Below, one piece after another: positions 19,563 through 29,352 of a stretch of 64,000 bases of DNA. The position numbers and the translations under genes are program-made. Source of the DNA: Pseudo-nitzschia pungens (lineage: Eukaryota; Bacillariophyta; Bacillariophyceae; Bacillariales; Bacillariaceae); assembly GCA_037355855.1 (NCBI GenBank), contig CM074766.1:2852001-2916000 (forward strand). The letters run 5' to 3'. Within the stretch, counting starts at the first letter, position 1; each line of letters begins with the position of its first letter. The notes under the pieces are model-generated. The model did no database searches and was not told the origin of the DNA. It saw only the letters and a list, made by a program, of their open reading frames with translations.

Positions 19563-20613
19563 AAAAGGAGGAGTCGCATTCAGTGACTACCTAAAGGTAC
19601 TCAGTGGCACTGAGAGACCAGAACCCTTTATCATCTGGAAGAGGGACTTTGACCAGAAGATTGCCAACAATGACAAACTCAAAGGAGACAAGAGGATTGA
19701 TGTCCTGCAACAAATTGTCTCCAACAAGGCACTTGGTGCGATTGTCCAGAGAAACCTGGCCAGGACCTACCTCCAGGAGGATCCAATAGGAAAAACCCAT
19801 GAGGACCGACTTGTCAACAAACACATCACTGAAGCATGCAAATAGTATGGCAAACCCCTCCCCACGGAAATAGCAGCTACGGCAAAGAAGGGACCGACCA
19901 GGAACCAGGAGAAAACCAGGGAAGAATCCATGGACGAGGAAAATCCAACGCTCGGAACCACCGACTTTTCACCAACCGATGGCACGACAGCACCTGGGAT
20001 GCCCGGAACCCTTGCCCAATACTACCAAACCGAAGAGTACAAGAAGGACATCATCCAGGAATGCATGTATGCCCTCAAGCTCAAGATCTTTGGCAATGAC
20101 CTCACCAGGAAATGTGCCTACATCAACCTGCATCGCTACATGCGAAACGCCAGGATTGAACTCCGCCACGGAATCCGCTCCTGGGCCAATAGAGGATGAA
20201 CTCCAAAAGCGCATAGCGGACCTGGAGAAACAAACCAGAGGCACCAAGAAGAATGCCAAGGCCACTTCTGGAGGAGGAAATGGGAAATCTCCCAACAGGA
20301 AGAAGCGCCAACTTGACACCAACAAGCAACTTTGCAAGACCTGTGTAAAGACCCACGCCTGAAAGTGCTGGAGGCTCACTGGCGGTCCACCCAAGAAAGG
20401 GAAGTTTGACCAAGTAACAATTAACATGCTCAAGGAGCACTTTGTGGCAAAGGAGGACTCAGACACTGAGCAAGGTACCAAACCCCACTGGGGTAAGAAA
20501 CTCTCCAACCCCGAGTACTCCTATGTACTAGTGACCACACAGACGGAAACCGGGATCTCTGATGATGACATTTCCATCAATGAGAAGGATATTGTAAATA
20601 AGTGCTACCGGTA
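19563..20613 (+). pseudogene. Decayed gag gene of an LTR retrotransposon
   Basis: Plus-strand coding pieces in different frames follow one another. About 19563-19844 reads YLKVLSGTERPEPFIIWKR and ends in a TAG. About 19930-20166 contains YQTEEYKKDIIQECMYALKL. About 20167-20610 contains GPIEDELQKRIADLEKQ, a coiled-coil-like stretch, then CKTCVKTHA and a TGA, followed by KCW in the same frame. The CxxC...H...C spacing suggests a nucleocapsid zinc knuckle interrupted by the stop. The sequence then dissolves into CTA/GTA microsatellite. No protease, integrase or reverse transcriptase follows, so this is a truncated, non-functional remnant. Confidence 0.6.
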
Positions 20614-21037
20614 GTACTACTAGTACTAGTAACTCTACTATGGAAATCGGTAAAAAAACAACGACGTTGTCATCTATTGGTACTCTACTACTAGTAGTAG
20701 CATCCAGTCACCAGGTTTTGATATTGTAGTGTACTACTTCTACTACACGTACCGCCGGCGGTACTAGTCTTAGTACTACTACTAGTCCAAAAGGCGATGA
20801 ATAATCCTGGTCTGGTAGATTATTACTATCATAACAGGAGGAGGTACTAGTACGTAGTTTGTTATTAGTTTAGTACTAGTAGTAGTACTACTAATGGCAC
20901 TGGTGGTGGTGCTGGTGATACTAATGGTGGCAATGGTACTACTAGTACTACTACCAGTAGTAGTTGGTTCTATGAGAAAGCACATAGATCCTCATACAAA
21001 TGTGGTGCGATAATACAATACTAGAACAATTTTCAAT
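20614..21037. repeat. CTA/GTA-rich microsatellite tract
   Basis: Interrupted ctactagtactag and ggtggtgctggtgata runs lie between the gag remnant and the stop of the paralogue 2 gene. Nothing else is recognisable. Confidence 0.7.
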
Positions 21038-24000
21038 TTAATTTTGGGACTTGTTTATCTCCTCACCAGCCTCAGGTTCCTCGTCAGCTACTACGACTGC
21101 AGTCCCCTGTCCCACAGATTCGCACCGTCCATTTTTACAAACACAGGGACAGGTTGGCGTGGGGGGTTTTGGGGTGGGATGCAAGGTGGGATGCAAGGTG
21201 GGATGCGGGGTTGGCCTTCGAGTTGGAAGCGAAGTTGGATTTCGAGTCGGACTTTTGGTCGGATTTCGAGTCGGACGTTTCGTTCGTGGACGAGGGGTCG
21301 GACGAGGGGTCGGACGACTTGTCGGGTATTGGGTTGGCGTGAAGCTTGGAGCCGACGTTGGCGCTGGGCTTGGTTGTGGACTCGGCGCTGGCGTTGGCGA
21401 CGCACTGGGCTCTGGAGTCGGCGCAGGAGTTGGCGGTACGCTTGGTTCGGGAGTGGGCATGCTGCTGGGCTCGGAGGTTGGCGCTGGAGTGGGCGTCGAA
21501 CTGGGTGCAGGAGTAGGTTCTTTGCTGGGTTCCGAGGTTGGGCTTTGAGTCGGCGCTGAACTGGGTGCGGGAGTAGGTGCTTCGCTGGGCTCTGAAGTTG
21601 GACTTCGGGTAGGCGTCGAACTAGGTGTAGAAGTTGGCGCTTTGCTGGGCTCGGAGGTCGGCGCTGGAGTGGGCGTTGAGCTGGGTGCAGGAGTAGGTCC
21701 TTCGCTGGGGTCAGAAGTTGGACTCTGCGTGGGCGTTGAACTGGGCGTGGAAGTTGGCGCTTTGCTGGGCTCGAAGGTTGGACTTTGCGTGGGTGTTGAA
21801 CTTGGCGTGGAAGTTGGCGCTTTGCTAGGCTCGGAGGTCGGCGCTGGAGTGGGTTGTGAGCTGGGCTCCATCGTTGGTTGAGGACTCGGAGCAGAGCTAG
21901 GCGTAGAAGTTGGGGTTTTACTTGGCTCGGAGGTTGGACTTTGCGTGGGCGTTGAACTAGGCGTGGAAGTTGGCGCTTTGCTGGGCTCGAAGGTTGGACT
22001 TTGCGTGGGTGTTGAACTGGGCGTGGAAGTTGGCGCTTTGCTGGGCTCGAAGGTTGGACTTTGCGTGGGTGTTGAACTTGGCGTGGAAGTTGGCGCTTTG
22101 CTAGGCTCGGAGGTCGGCGCTGGAGTGGGTTGTGAGCTGGGCTCCATCGTTGGTTGAGGACTCGGAGCAGAGCTAGGCGTAGAAGTTGGGGTTTTACTTG
22201 GCTCGGAGGTTGGACTTTGCGTGGGTGTTGAACTGGGCGTGGAAGTTGGCGCTTTGCTGGGCTCGAAGGTTGGACTTTGCGTGGGTGTTGAACTGGGCGT
22301 GGAAGTCGGCGCTTTGCTAGGCTCGGAGGTCGGCGCTGGAGTGGGTTGTGAGCTGGGCTCCATCGTTGGTTGAGGACTTGGAGCAGAGCTAGGCGTGGAA
22401 GTTGGGGTTTTACTTGGCTCGGAGGTTGGGGCTGGAGTGGGCTGCGAGCTGGGCTCCATCGTTGGTTGAGAACTCGGAGCAGAGCTAGGGCGGGAAGTAG
22501 GTTCTGAGCTTGGTTTCGCCGTTGGAACGGAGCTAGGCTCCGTTGTAGGCTTTGCACTTGGTGCAAGAGTCGGTGCTTTGCTTGGTTGAAACGTCACAGT
22601 AGGTTGGGGGCTCGGACCCGCGCTTGGCTGCAGGGTTGGCTGGCGGGTAGGCTGCGAGCTGGGCTCCATCGTTGGTTGAGAACTCGGAGCAGAGCTAGGG
22701 CGGGAAGTAGGTTCTGAGCTTGGTTTCGCCGTTGGAACGGAGCTAGGCTCCGTTGTAGGCTTTGCACTTGGTGCAAGAGTCGGTGCTTTGCTTGGTTGAA
22801 ACGTCACAGTAGGTTGGGGGCTCGGACCCACGCTTGGCTGCTGGGTAGGCGCCAAAGTTGGCTCTGAACTTGGATTTGTTGTAGGGGGAGAACTAGGCCA
22901 CGAAGTAGGCTCAAAAGTTGGCAGTGTGCTTGGCACCGGACTGGGTGGAGAACTCGGTTGTGTTGTCGGGTCTCTACTGAGAGATGGCTTTGCACTAGGA
23001 GTGACTGTTGGCTGTCGGGTAGGCTCTGAGCTCGGTTCGGAAGTTGGTGGTAGACTCGGTTTGGAGCTTGGAACCAGAGTCGGATTCAAACTCGAACTTG
23101 GTTGTTCACTAAAAAGTGGACTTGGTTTGGAACTTGGCTGTAGGGTCGGAGCAAACGTCGGAGGAATAGTTGGAGAATTTGTTGGAGAATTCGTCGGGGA
23201 ACTCGTGGGAGAGTTTGTTGGAGAGTTTGTAGGAGAATCTGTTGGAGAGTTTGTAGGAGAATCTGTTGGAGAGTTTGTAGGAGAATCTGTTGGAGAGTTT
23301 GTAGGAGAATCTGTTGGAGAGTTTGTAGGAGAATCTGTTGGAGAGTTTGTAGGAGAATCTGTTGGAGAGTTTGTAGGAGAATCTGTTGGCGAATTTGCTG
23401 GAAGATTCGTGGGAGAAATCGTCGGAGAACTCGTCGGAGGAATTGCGGGAGAAATTGTGGGAGAATTTGTCGCAGGAACCGTTGGCGCAATAGTAGGAAC
23501 ACTAGTGGGTATAACTATAATAGGAATACTGGTTGGTGTGTCGACCCTGGGGATATTGGGGTCGATAGTAGGAATTCCGGTAGGTGCATCATTTGTTGGA
23601 GAAATAGTGGGAGCTGCGGTCGGGCCTTCGGTTTCTGTCACGTTATTGTCTCCAGTTTTTGGAGACGAGGGTAGAAAGACGGGTGGAATCGGGACGGTTG
23701 GAGCTGCTGTGGGTTGCTCGGCCTCTTCGGCTTCGCGTTCCTTGATTTCGCAAACTTCTGGCACGTTCAATATCTCACCATCGTAAACCGCAAAGAACTC
23801 TTCCTTGCTTGGTGCACGCTCCGCCAATGCATCCCCTTCACAAACACAAACATCCGAGCCCTGCAATCTTCGATGCCTCTGAGTCTTGCGAAAGTGGGAA
23901 CCAGCACCGGTCCTTTGGCGTGGGATGGATAGCTTGTAGGAAGAGACGAGTGCCTCCAAATCGAAAGTCTCTCCCAAACCTCTGCCGTGCGATTTTCGAT

Positions 24001-27000
24001 TCCGACGGACACCCACCCCAGGCGAAGCATCAAACAATGGCGTCCCATTACTACAACCTCGACATGATCCTTCCACGAACAATTCTATGCGGGTTTCCAC
24101 CGTCTCTTCAGGGCAACCTTCTTTTTGTAAATTCCTTCGACCTCGATTTCGCCGGCCAGACATTTTGGTCACTTGACTCACCCAAACGGATGTTACCTGC
24201 CGATCCAGTGGGTCGCAGAACATTCCATTCAGATCGTTGTAGGTTGTCGCAAAAGTCTTTGCCAGCAACTCGATGCTAGCATCGGTCACATCCCCGGATA
24301 ACGATAAGACAATTGTCGTGCTAAACGTTTTTGGTACATTGTCGCATTCGATAACGTCCACCTCGGCAAGGATATTTATGATCGCGTCGATGCCTTCGTC
24401 TTGTAGGCAAAGCTGATAGGTTTCGGACACGACCGATGCTTCCACCTGCCCACTTGCGAGTGGCGTATCGACTGGGCAGAAGCAATCCGATTTTGGTGCG
24501 ACCTTTTCTTCCTCTGCTTCCTGGAGACCCCGTATCATGGTGGCAGAAACCGAACCCGATTGCGAAGGTGGTAATGACACTTTGGTTCTTAATGCCCTTG
24601 TCACTGCCGTCCTCAACATTCGAACCACATCGTCGCCCAAACCAGTGAACATGCTATCGTCACACCCACTACAGGCTCCCGAAATGAAAAACAAGAGGGG
24701 CTCATCCGACTCGGTGTCTTCATCCGATGGATCGAATGGTGAGAACGTTGGCGAGTCACTTTCTTCGTCGTCTTCGCCTTCGCCTTCACCTTCACCGTCA
24801 CTATCACTTCCCCCACCGGGATTTTCCCCAAAATTGTCATCGTCAGGGAAAAGAGTACTATTGTCGTCCCCGTCTACCGTAATCGTGCTGTTCTCGAAGT
24901 CTTCTTCCAGAATTAGGTCTTCTGCCGTCTGGTTGGTCGTGAGATTTTTGCTTTGGGCATTTTGAGGGATTCGGAAGATAGGCGATGGCATCATTCGCAG
25001 TTGCTGTTGGAACGAAGTAAACGAGTTCACCTTGCTTCGATCGTTCGAGTGCTTCTTTCGTTGGTACTCTTGCTGTTGGTGCTGGTGCTGTGCACCGCTC
25101 GAATCATGCGCGTGTTCCTTGCGATGGTGCTCGCTTCCTGGTTTTAGCTGTCGTTGTTTCTTCAGCGAAAAACTGCTGCCGATGCTGTTTGTGACGTGTT
25201 CGTCTTCTTGGTGATGCTTTCGCTCATGCTGTAGACTCCTTCTGCTCTTGTCGCCTTTTGTGTTCCATCGTTCCTCGTCAAGAGTGGTTTTGGTCATCAA
25301 CAATGTCCTTCGTCTCCTCCTCGATCCCGAACTGGGAACCAGCTTGACGTTGTCGACGGCGCGATACTCTGTGTTACAACCATCCTGCAACACCTCGTTC
25401 AGCGTCTTTTTCAGGCACCCCTCCAAGTCTGATACTGTGGCCGCGTCTTCTAGGTCCAGGGGTGTCTCGTCGGGGGGCATCGAAACCCCCACCAGCAGGC
25501 CAGTGGCAAAGCTGTCGCCAAACTCGCACGATTTGACCTCAATGGAGAATGAGGTGCTCAATCCCTCGATCGATCGCTGAAAAACGGCAACGAATTCCGA
25601 CTCGAAGGGTGCGCGGTAGGCGAAGGGCTGCGCGTCGCAAAAGCAACCGTCGGTGGTGGTCGTCGTCGGAGTCGACGCCCAAAGTTTTTGTTGCTGCTGC
25701 AGAGCTCGCCCCCAGAGTATATCATCTGGTTCGTCGTCAGCGGGCACGGTTGTTGACAACCATTCCCTAGGGATCCCTTCCACTTCGAGTTCAACTTCCG
25801 TGGCCCTTCGACGTCGTCTATGTGGTGTTTGTCGTTGTGCCGCTGTCATTGGTGTATCGGTGGGGCTAGCTACCAATATCGACGAGGGATCTGTATAAAC
25901 GTGAATGGCATTGGGATCGCAGCCCCTGCAGACTCCCTCCACCTCAACTTCAAGTGATAACGTGTTTTCGTCGTCATTGCGGCTACCAATGGTTATCACC
26001 TTGGCATTGGTGAGCCGTCTAAACGATCGATCACAAAACTCTCCCCGGATGAGCTTGTTGTAAGTCGATACGTAGGTTTCTTCAATGGCCTTCAGCAATT
26101 CTTCGTCGAGGGTTGCCACTGTGGTCTGGGCCAGCAATGACAGAAAGAAACGGCCGTCTACATTGCTGTCCTGCGAGATGATCAATTCGACCAGGACTGT
26201 TTGAGTAAAACTCACCGGCTGCGACGAATCGCCGGCCTGGGGGCAGGACTGTTCCTCGATTTCTTGCACCGTTTCTACCACCACGAGAGGAATACTCTCA
26301 CTGACATCGTTCCGGCCGTCTATATCTATATCTTCGTTTGCATCGGCGTTGCCATCGAAAACGGCACTGATGGTGTCATTCGTCTCTTTGGTATTCATAC
26401 CAGTGTCTTCCTCCATAGTCGCCACCACCAGCGATTTGGAGACGTCCTCAGCGTAGTCCACGGAAAATTTGTACTTGGTCATACCAAGGTTCTTGGCGAA
26501 CAATTCGGCATTCTCCCCCCGACAAAATAGACCCTTGCAGGCAACCGTTACCTCGAATAAGATTGGGACATTGATCCATTCGCCGTCATTGCCCGATGGA
26601 CTTGTGATTCGTTTCGTACGTTCCGAGCGATCCAATGCATCGAAGGAGGAGTCGTTTCCGTTGTTATCGCCTTTTTCCCTCAAGTGGCGACGACCGATGC
26701 TAATGTTGTGCTCGGAAGAAGCAGCAGATGAATCAGTGGTGGTCGAGAAAGGCAATGGTGACTGCAACGGTGCCTGCAACGGTGCTGCTCCCGCTTGCGG
26801 AGATTTCTGCTGCTTTAGAAACAATTTCCGCCGCCGTTGCCGAAAGACAAAGGGGGAGTAAGGGATACTACTGTTGCTGCCGCTTAAAGTGGCGTTGCTT
26901 TCGTTCAACCGAACATTATGTTCGACCCTGGTGACCACGCGGTATTCCTCATCGCATGGAGTGTATTGCTGCTTGTGGATTTGGTTGTACGTATCGCGGA

Positions 27001-27544
27001 ATATCCTGGCCAGTTGGTCGAGAATGCTCGTGGTTGTGGCGGCTGTCATGTTGGTGTTGTTGGCTTCGGTTGAATCGAATTGCAGCTGCAGGTTGACTAC
27101 CGCAAAGGCGGTGAAATTGTTGGGAAGATCGATAACGCAGGAGGGCGCCAGAGACGGTCTGCTTGAGGGAGTGGAAGACAGCGTGGGAACATGAGATGCC
27201 GATGGAGTTTGTGTAGGAGAACGCGTTGTTGTGGGGAGTTGTTGTATTATTCCCGCGGTGCTGTCTTTGGTTGTGGACGCGAATGGCATGGTCGTTGTCG
27301 GGGTGGGCAACGACTGTTGATTAGATGCCGTGGTTATTGTGGTTTGCTGTTGAAGGCTCCGGAATTTGCTCGGAGCCGACGACGACGACTGTGATGATGA
27401 TGATTTCGGTAGTTGTACCCACAGCTCTTCGAAGGAGATGCCGAGCAGAAACAGTACTCCCAGCCAGCGATACCTATGTTTTGTAATGTTGTTGCGGCTG
27501 TTAGTTATCATTGTGTTTTCTTTGGTGTTGTTGATTGTCATCAT
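21038..27544 (-). CDS. Cys-module / PTxxPS-repeat surface protein, paralogue 2
   Basis: Single-exon gene of about 2168 residues. The frame opens with TTG at 27553; the first ATG is at 27544 and is taken as the start. A hydrophobic segment (LGVLFLLGIS) near residue 30 suggests a signal or membrane anchor. The order matches the giant gene at 2906-12853: LPNNFTAFAVVNLQ, CDEEYRVVTRVEH, FEVTVACKGLFC, CDRSFRRLT, VEGVCRGC (~540), CFCDAQPF, SGACSGC, DCFCP, FCDPLDRQVTS, EGSCRGC, VCVCEG. The tail from about 1300 to 2130 is Pro/Thr/Ser-rich with its own repeats: eight-residue NSPTDSPT units and 20-residue units (STPTQSPTFEPSKAPTSTPS). Unlike its neighbours it ends in a distinct Cys-containing tail, CPCVCKNGRC. 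The function is unknown; a heavily O-glycosylated wall or surface role is inferred. Confidence 0.88.
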   Translation of the reverse strand: MMTINNTKENTMITNSRNNITKHRYRWLGVLFLLGISFEELWVQLPKSSSSQSSSSAPSKFRSLQQQTTITTASNQQSLPTPTTTMPFASTTKDSTAGIIQQLPTTTRSPTQTPSASHVPTLSSTPSSRPSLAPSCVIDLPNNFTAFAVVNLQLQFDSTEANNTNMTAATTTSILDQLARIFRDTYNQIHKQQYTPCDEEYRVVTRVEHNVRLNESNATLSGSNSSIPYSPFVFRQRRRKLFLKQQKSPQAGAAPLQAPLQSPLPFSTTTDSSAASSEHNISIGRRHLREKGDNNGNDSSFDALDRSERTKRITSPSGNDGEWINVPILFEVTVACKGLFCRGENAELFAKNLGMTKYKFSVDYAEDVSKSLVVATMEEDTGMNTKETNDTISAVFDGNADANEDIDIDGRNDVSESIPLVVVETVQEIEEQSCPQAGDSSQPVSFTQTVLVELIISQDSNVDGRFFLSLLAQTTVATLDEELLKAIEETYVSTYNKLIRGEFCDRSFRRLTNAKVITIGSRNDDENTLSLEVEVEGVCRGCDPNAIHVYTDPSSILVASPTDTPMTAAQRQTPHRRRRRATEVELEVEGIPREWLSTTVPADDEPDDILWGRALQQQQKLWASTPTTTTTDGCFCDAQPFAYRAPFESEFVAVFQRSIEGLSTSFSIEVKSCEFGDSFATGLLVGVSMPPDETPLDLEDAATVSDLEGCLKKTLNEVLQDGCNTEYRAVDNVKLVPSSGSRRRRRTLLMTKTTLDEERWNTKGDKSRRSLQHERKHHQEDEHVTNSIGSSFSLKKQRQLKPGSEHHRKEHAHDSSGAQHQHQQQEYQRKKHSNDRSKVNSFTSFQQQLRMMPSPIFRIPQNAQSKNLTTNQTAEDLILEEDFENSTITVDGDDNSTLFPDDDNFGENPGGGSDSDGEGEGEGEDDEESDSPTFSPFDPSDEDTESDEPLLFFISGACSGCDDSMFTGLGDDVVRMLRTAVTRALRTKVSLPPSQSGSVSATMIRGLQEAEEEKVAPKSDCFCPVDTPLASGQVEASVVSETYQLCLQDEGIDAIINILAEVDVIECDNVPKTFSTTIVLSLSGDVTDASIELLAKTFATTYNDLNGMFCDPLDRQVTSVWVSQVTKMSGRRNRGRRNLQKEGCPEETVETRIELFVEGSCRGCSNGTPLFDASPGVGVRRNRKSHGRGLGETFDLEALVSSYKLSIPRQRTGAGSHFRKTQRHRRLQGSDVCVCEGDALAERAPSKEEFFAVYDGEILNVPEVCEIKEREAEEAEQPTAAPTVPIPPVFLPSSPKTGDNNVTETEGPTAAPTISPTNDAPTGIPTIDPNIPRVDTPTSIPIIVIPTSVPTIAPTVPATNSPTISPAIPPTSSPTISPTNLPANSPTDSPTNSPTDSPTNSPTDSPTNSPTDSPTNSPTDSPTNSPTDSPTNSPTDSPTNSPTNSPTSSPTNSPTNSPTIPPTFAPTLQPSSKPSPLFSEQPSSSLNPTLVPSSKPSLPPTSEPSSEPTRQPTVTPSAKPSLSRDPTTQPSSPPSPVPSTLPTFEPTSWPSSPPTTNPSSEPTLAPTQQPSVGPSPQPTVTFQPSKAPTLAPSAKPTTEPSSVPTAKPSSEPTSRPSSAPSSQPTMEPSSQPTRQPTLQPSAGPSPQPTVTFQPSKAPTLAPSAKPTTEPSSVPTAKPSSEPTSRPSSAPSSQPTMEPSSQPTPAPTSEPSKTPTSTPSSAPSPQPTMEPSSQPTPAPTSEPSKAPTSTPSSTPTQSPTFEPSKAPTSTPSSTPTQSPTSEPSKTPTSTPSSAPSPQPTMEPSSQPTPAPTSEPSKAPTSTPSSTPTQSPTFEPSKAPTSTPSSTPTQSPTFEPSKAPTSTPSSTPTQSPTSEPSKTPTSTPSSAPSPQPTMEPSSQPTPAPTSEPSKAPTSTPSSTPTQSPTFEPSKAPTSTPSSTPTQSPTSDPSEGPTPAPSSTPTPAPTSEPSKAPTSTPSSTPTRSPTSEPSEAPTPAPSSAPTQSPTSEPSKEPTPAPSSTPTPAPTSEPSSMPTPEPSVPPTPAPTPEPSASPTPAPSPQPSPAPTSAPSFTPTQYPTSRPTPRPTPRPRTKRPTRNPTKSPTRNPTSLPTRRPTPHPTLHPTLHPTPKPPTPTCPCVCKNGRCESVGQGTAVVVADEEPEAGEEINKSQN
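21741..22330 (-). repeat. 60-bp and longer in-frame repeats in the PT tail
   Basis: 60-bp units (20 residues: SPTFEPSKAPTSTPSSTPTQ) are reiterated and grouped into larger blocks separated by TMEPSSQPTPAPTSEPSK segments. A further block of about 200 bp is duplicated at about 22440-22612 and 22660-22815. All periods are multiples of three, so the frame is kept. Confidence 0.9.
23168..23400 (-). repeat. 24-bp in-frame repeats (NSPTDSPT)
   Basis: Roughly seven perfect copies of gttggagagtttgtaggaga plus atct, flanked by diverged copies, encode alternating NSPT and DSPT on the minus strand. Confidence 0.93.
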
Positions 27545-27553
27545 CGTGTTCAA

Positions 27554-29352
27554 TCCTAATCGATGGATGAAGAAGCTGCTATGCTTGAATGTTTGGATTC
27601 GATGACTCTGGGTAGTGGATAAGGCTGTTCAGGTAGATGGTGGTGGATGGTGCTTTTGTTTCACCTTTTGTAACCTTCCAATGGGATTCGTTGGTGGTGC
27701 TTTGGTTTGTTGGCCTACTTCAACAGTAGCGTACGTACCGACAGTTCCTGCTTTTTCGACGTTTCTCACCCGCTAGTGTTACAACGTATTGCTTGCACCA
27801 AATCATTTTTTTTTTGTTCAGACGAAATGATGAAGCTTCCTTCTGGCGTTCGACAATCTCAGAGAAAAACTTTGAAACTTTGAAGACCAAAAAGACTTAG
27901 TTCAATTTCAGAGAAATAACGGGTGATAATCTACAGTTACGAACAATTATGCTGAAAACTTTCCTTGTTTCAAGGAATAAAAAGCAATATTTAATTTTGT
28001 CATAGAACGACAAAAAAATGAAAATAATCCCGGTTCAATAGTCATTTAGGCAATTCTATTTCGAATATATCCCACCGAAAAAAAATTTCGTTTCATTTAG
28101 CCAAAAAAGGAGTTTTCTTGGCGGTCCAAAAAAATTTGGACATCACGAATCACGACACATCATAATGATCGGCGACACATGCCGAACACACTGAGAAATG
28201 TTTCTAATGAAGCGCGCCCAGTTGACCCATATTGTAATAAGTAGAAGTAATAACTACGTAGTAACTCTGTACGGTAGAAGTAAGATTACCGTACAGATGC
28301 TAATTACGTAAGGTTACCGTAAACCTTACTCGTAGAAATTAATTACTTCGTACTTCGTATTTTCGAATTCCCACTTCAGTCCTTTTTCACATGTTTTCTG
28401 GATAAGGATACGCACGAAAGAAAATACGAGTCAGATTAAGACAGGGTCACACCATAAATCCGACACGAATCACCGAATTCACCAATTAACCAATTAACTA
28501 ATCGCTAAATTGTTCAATTGCATAGTTCAAAGAATACTGGTATTGTTACTGTACCGTAGCTGTGCAAGGTATGCTCGCGCTGGAAATAGTAACCTTACTA
28601 CCAGTAATTATTTTCTGAAAAATAATGGTTTCAATATTCCAAAATGCCCAAAATGGGCAACAACCGGCTATTTTCATTATTTTTAATTGAAATGCACTTC
28701 CGTTGGGTGCACCAAAAAAAGACGTTGTTCAATGGGATTCATGATGTGCATTGCGATTTATGTTTTCAGGCACGTAATTAATTGAAAATAAAGAATTAAA
28801 GCACGTGCAACACCATTATTTGTCTTTACAGCATCCCATGGACTTCGTACAGTAAGACATACCGGTACGGTACAAACATCAACATACTTCGCAAATCGCG
28901 CCTTTTTCGATTTCCGACCACTCCTGACGAGAAATGGATTGGAATAAGAATTACTGTACTTCGTAAGACTTACTGAAAATACTACGTAATCTTACTTCGT
29001 ACTTCGTAAGAAACAATGCTTCGTACGAAGTACTACAAAGTTCCTATCAGCTGTCCCCCGGTTCTACATCCTCAACTACTAATTTCTACGGAAACCGGGG
29101 GACAGCTGATAGGAATTCCGTACTAATAATAAAAGAATAAAAATAGTAACTATTCATAATTGTGCCGGCCCTGGTGGCCGGTCGGTAAGTAAGGATTACG
29201 GTAGTCACAACAACATACCCCAAGAAGAGCCATACGTATTTTTTTTAACGATCCTGATCCTGGACCTCATCATTACTACAATTCGAACTACGAGTAATCA
29301 GGAATAAAAAACAAGCAGTTCACCTCATAAAAAACACGTAAAAGGAATTACT
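27554..29352. promoter_or_regulatory. 1.8-kb bidirectional intergenic region
   Basis: It separates the divergently transcribed paralogues at 21038-27544 and 29353-33948, so both promoters should lie here. No specific promoter element can be assigned. It contains a 10-bp-arm hairpin (28267-28296, ctgtacggta and its complement), a foldback element (29031-29125), and clusters of TACTTCGTAA / GTAAGGTTAC-type motifs near 28320-28350 and 28940-29030. Confidence 0.45.
29031..29125. mobile_element. 95-bp foldback element, copy 1
   Basis: The perfect 23-bp arms 29041-29063 and 29093-29115 (core atcagctgtcccccggtt) surround a 29-base loop. A second copy at 48575-48669 has the same arms and a similar loop (actactaatttctac). 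Two copies over 19 kb in unrelated intergenic DNA indicate a small dispersed foldback or MITE-like family. Target duplications are not clear. Confidence 0.8.

Noticed and set aside
21091..24965. Open frames on both strands overlapping the paralogue 2 tail and Cys region
   Set aside because: Alternate-frame reads of in-frame repeats; composition is repetitive Gln/Arg/Leu or Gly/Val, without family resemblance.
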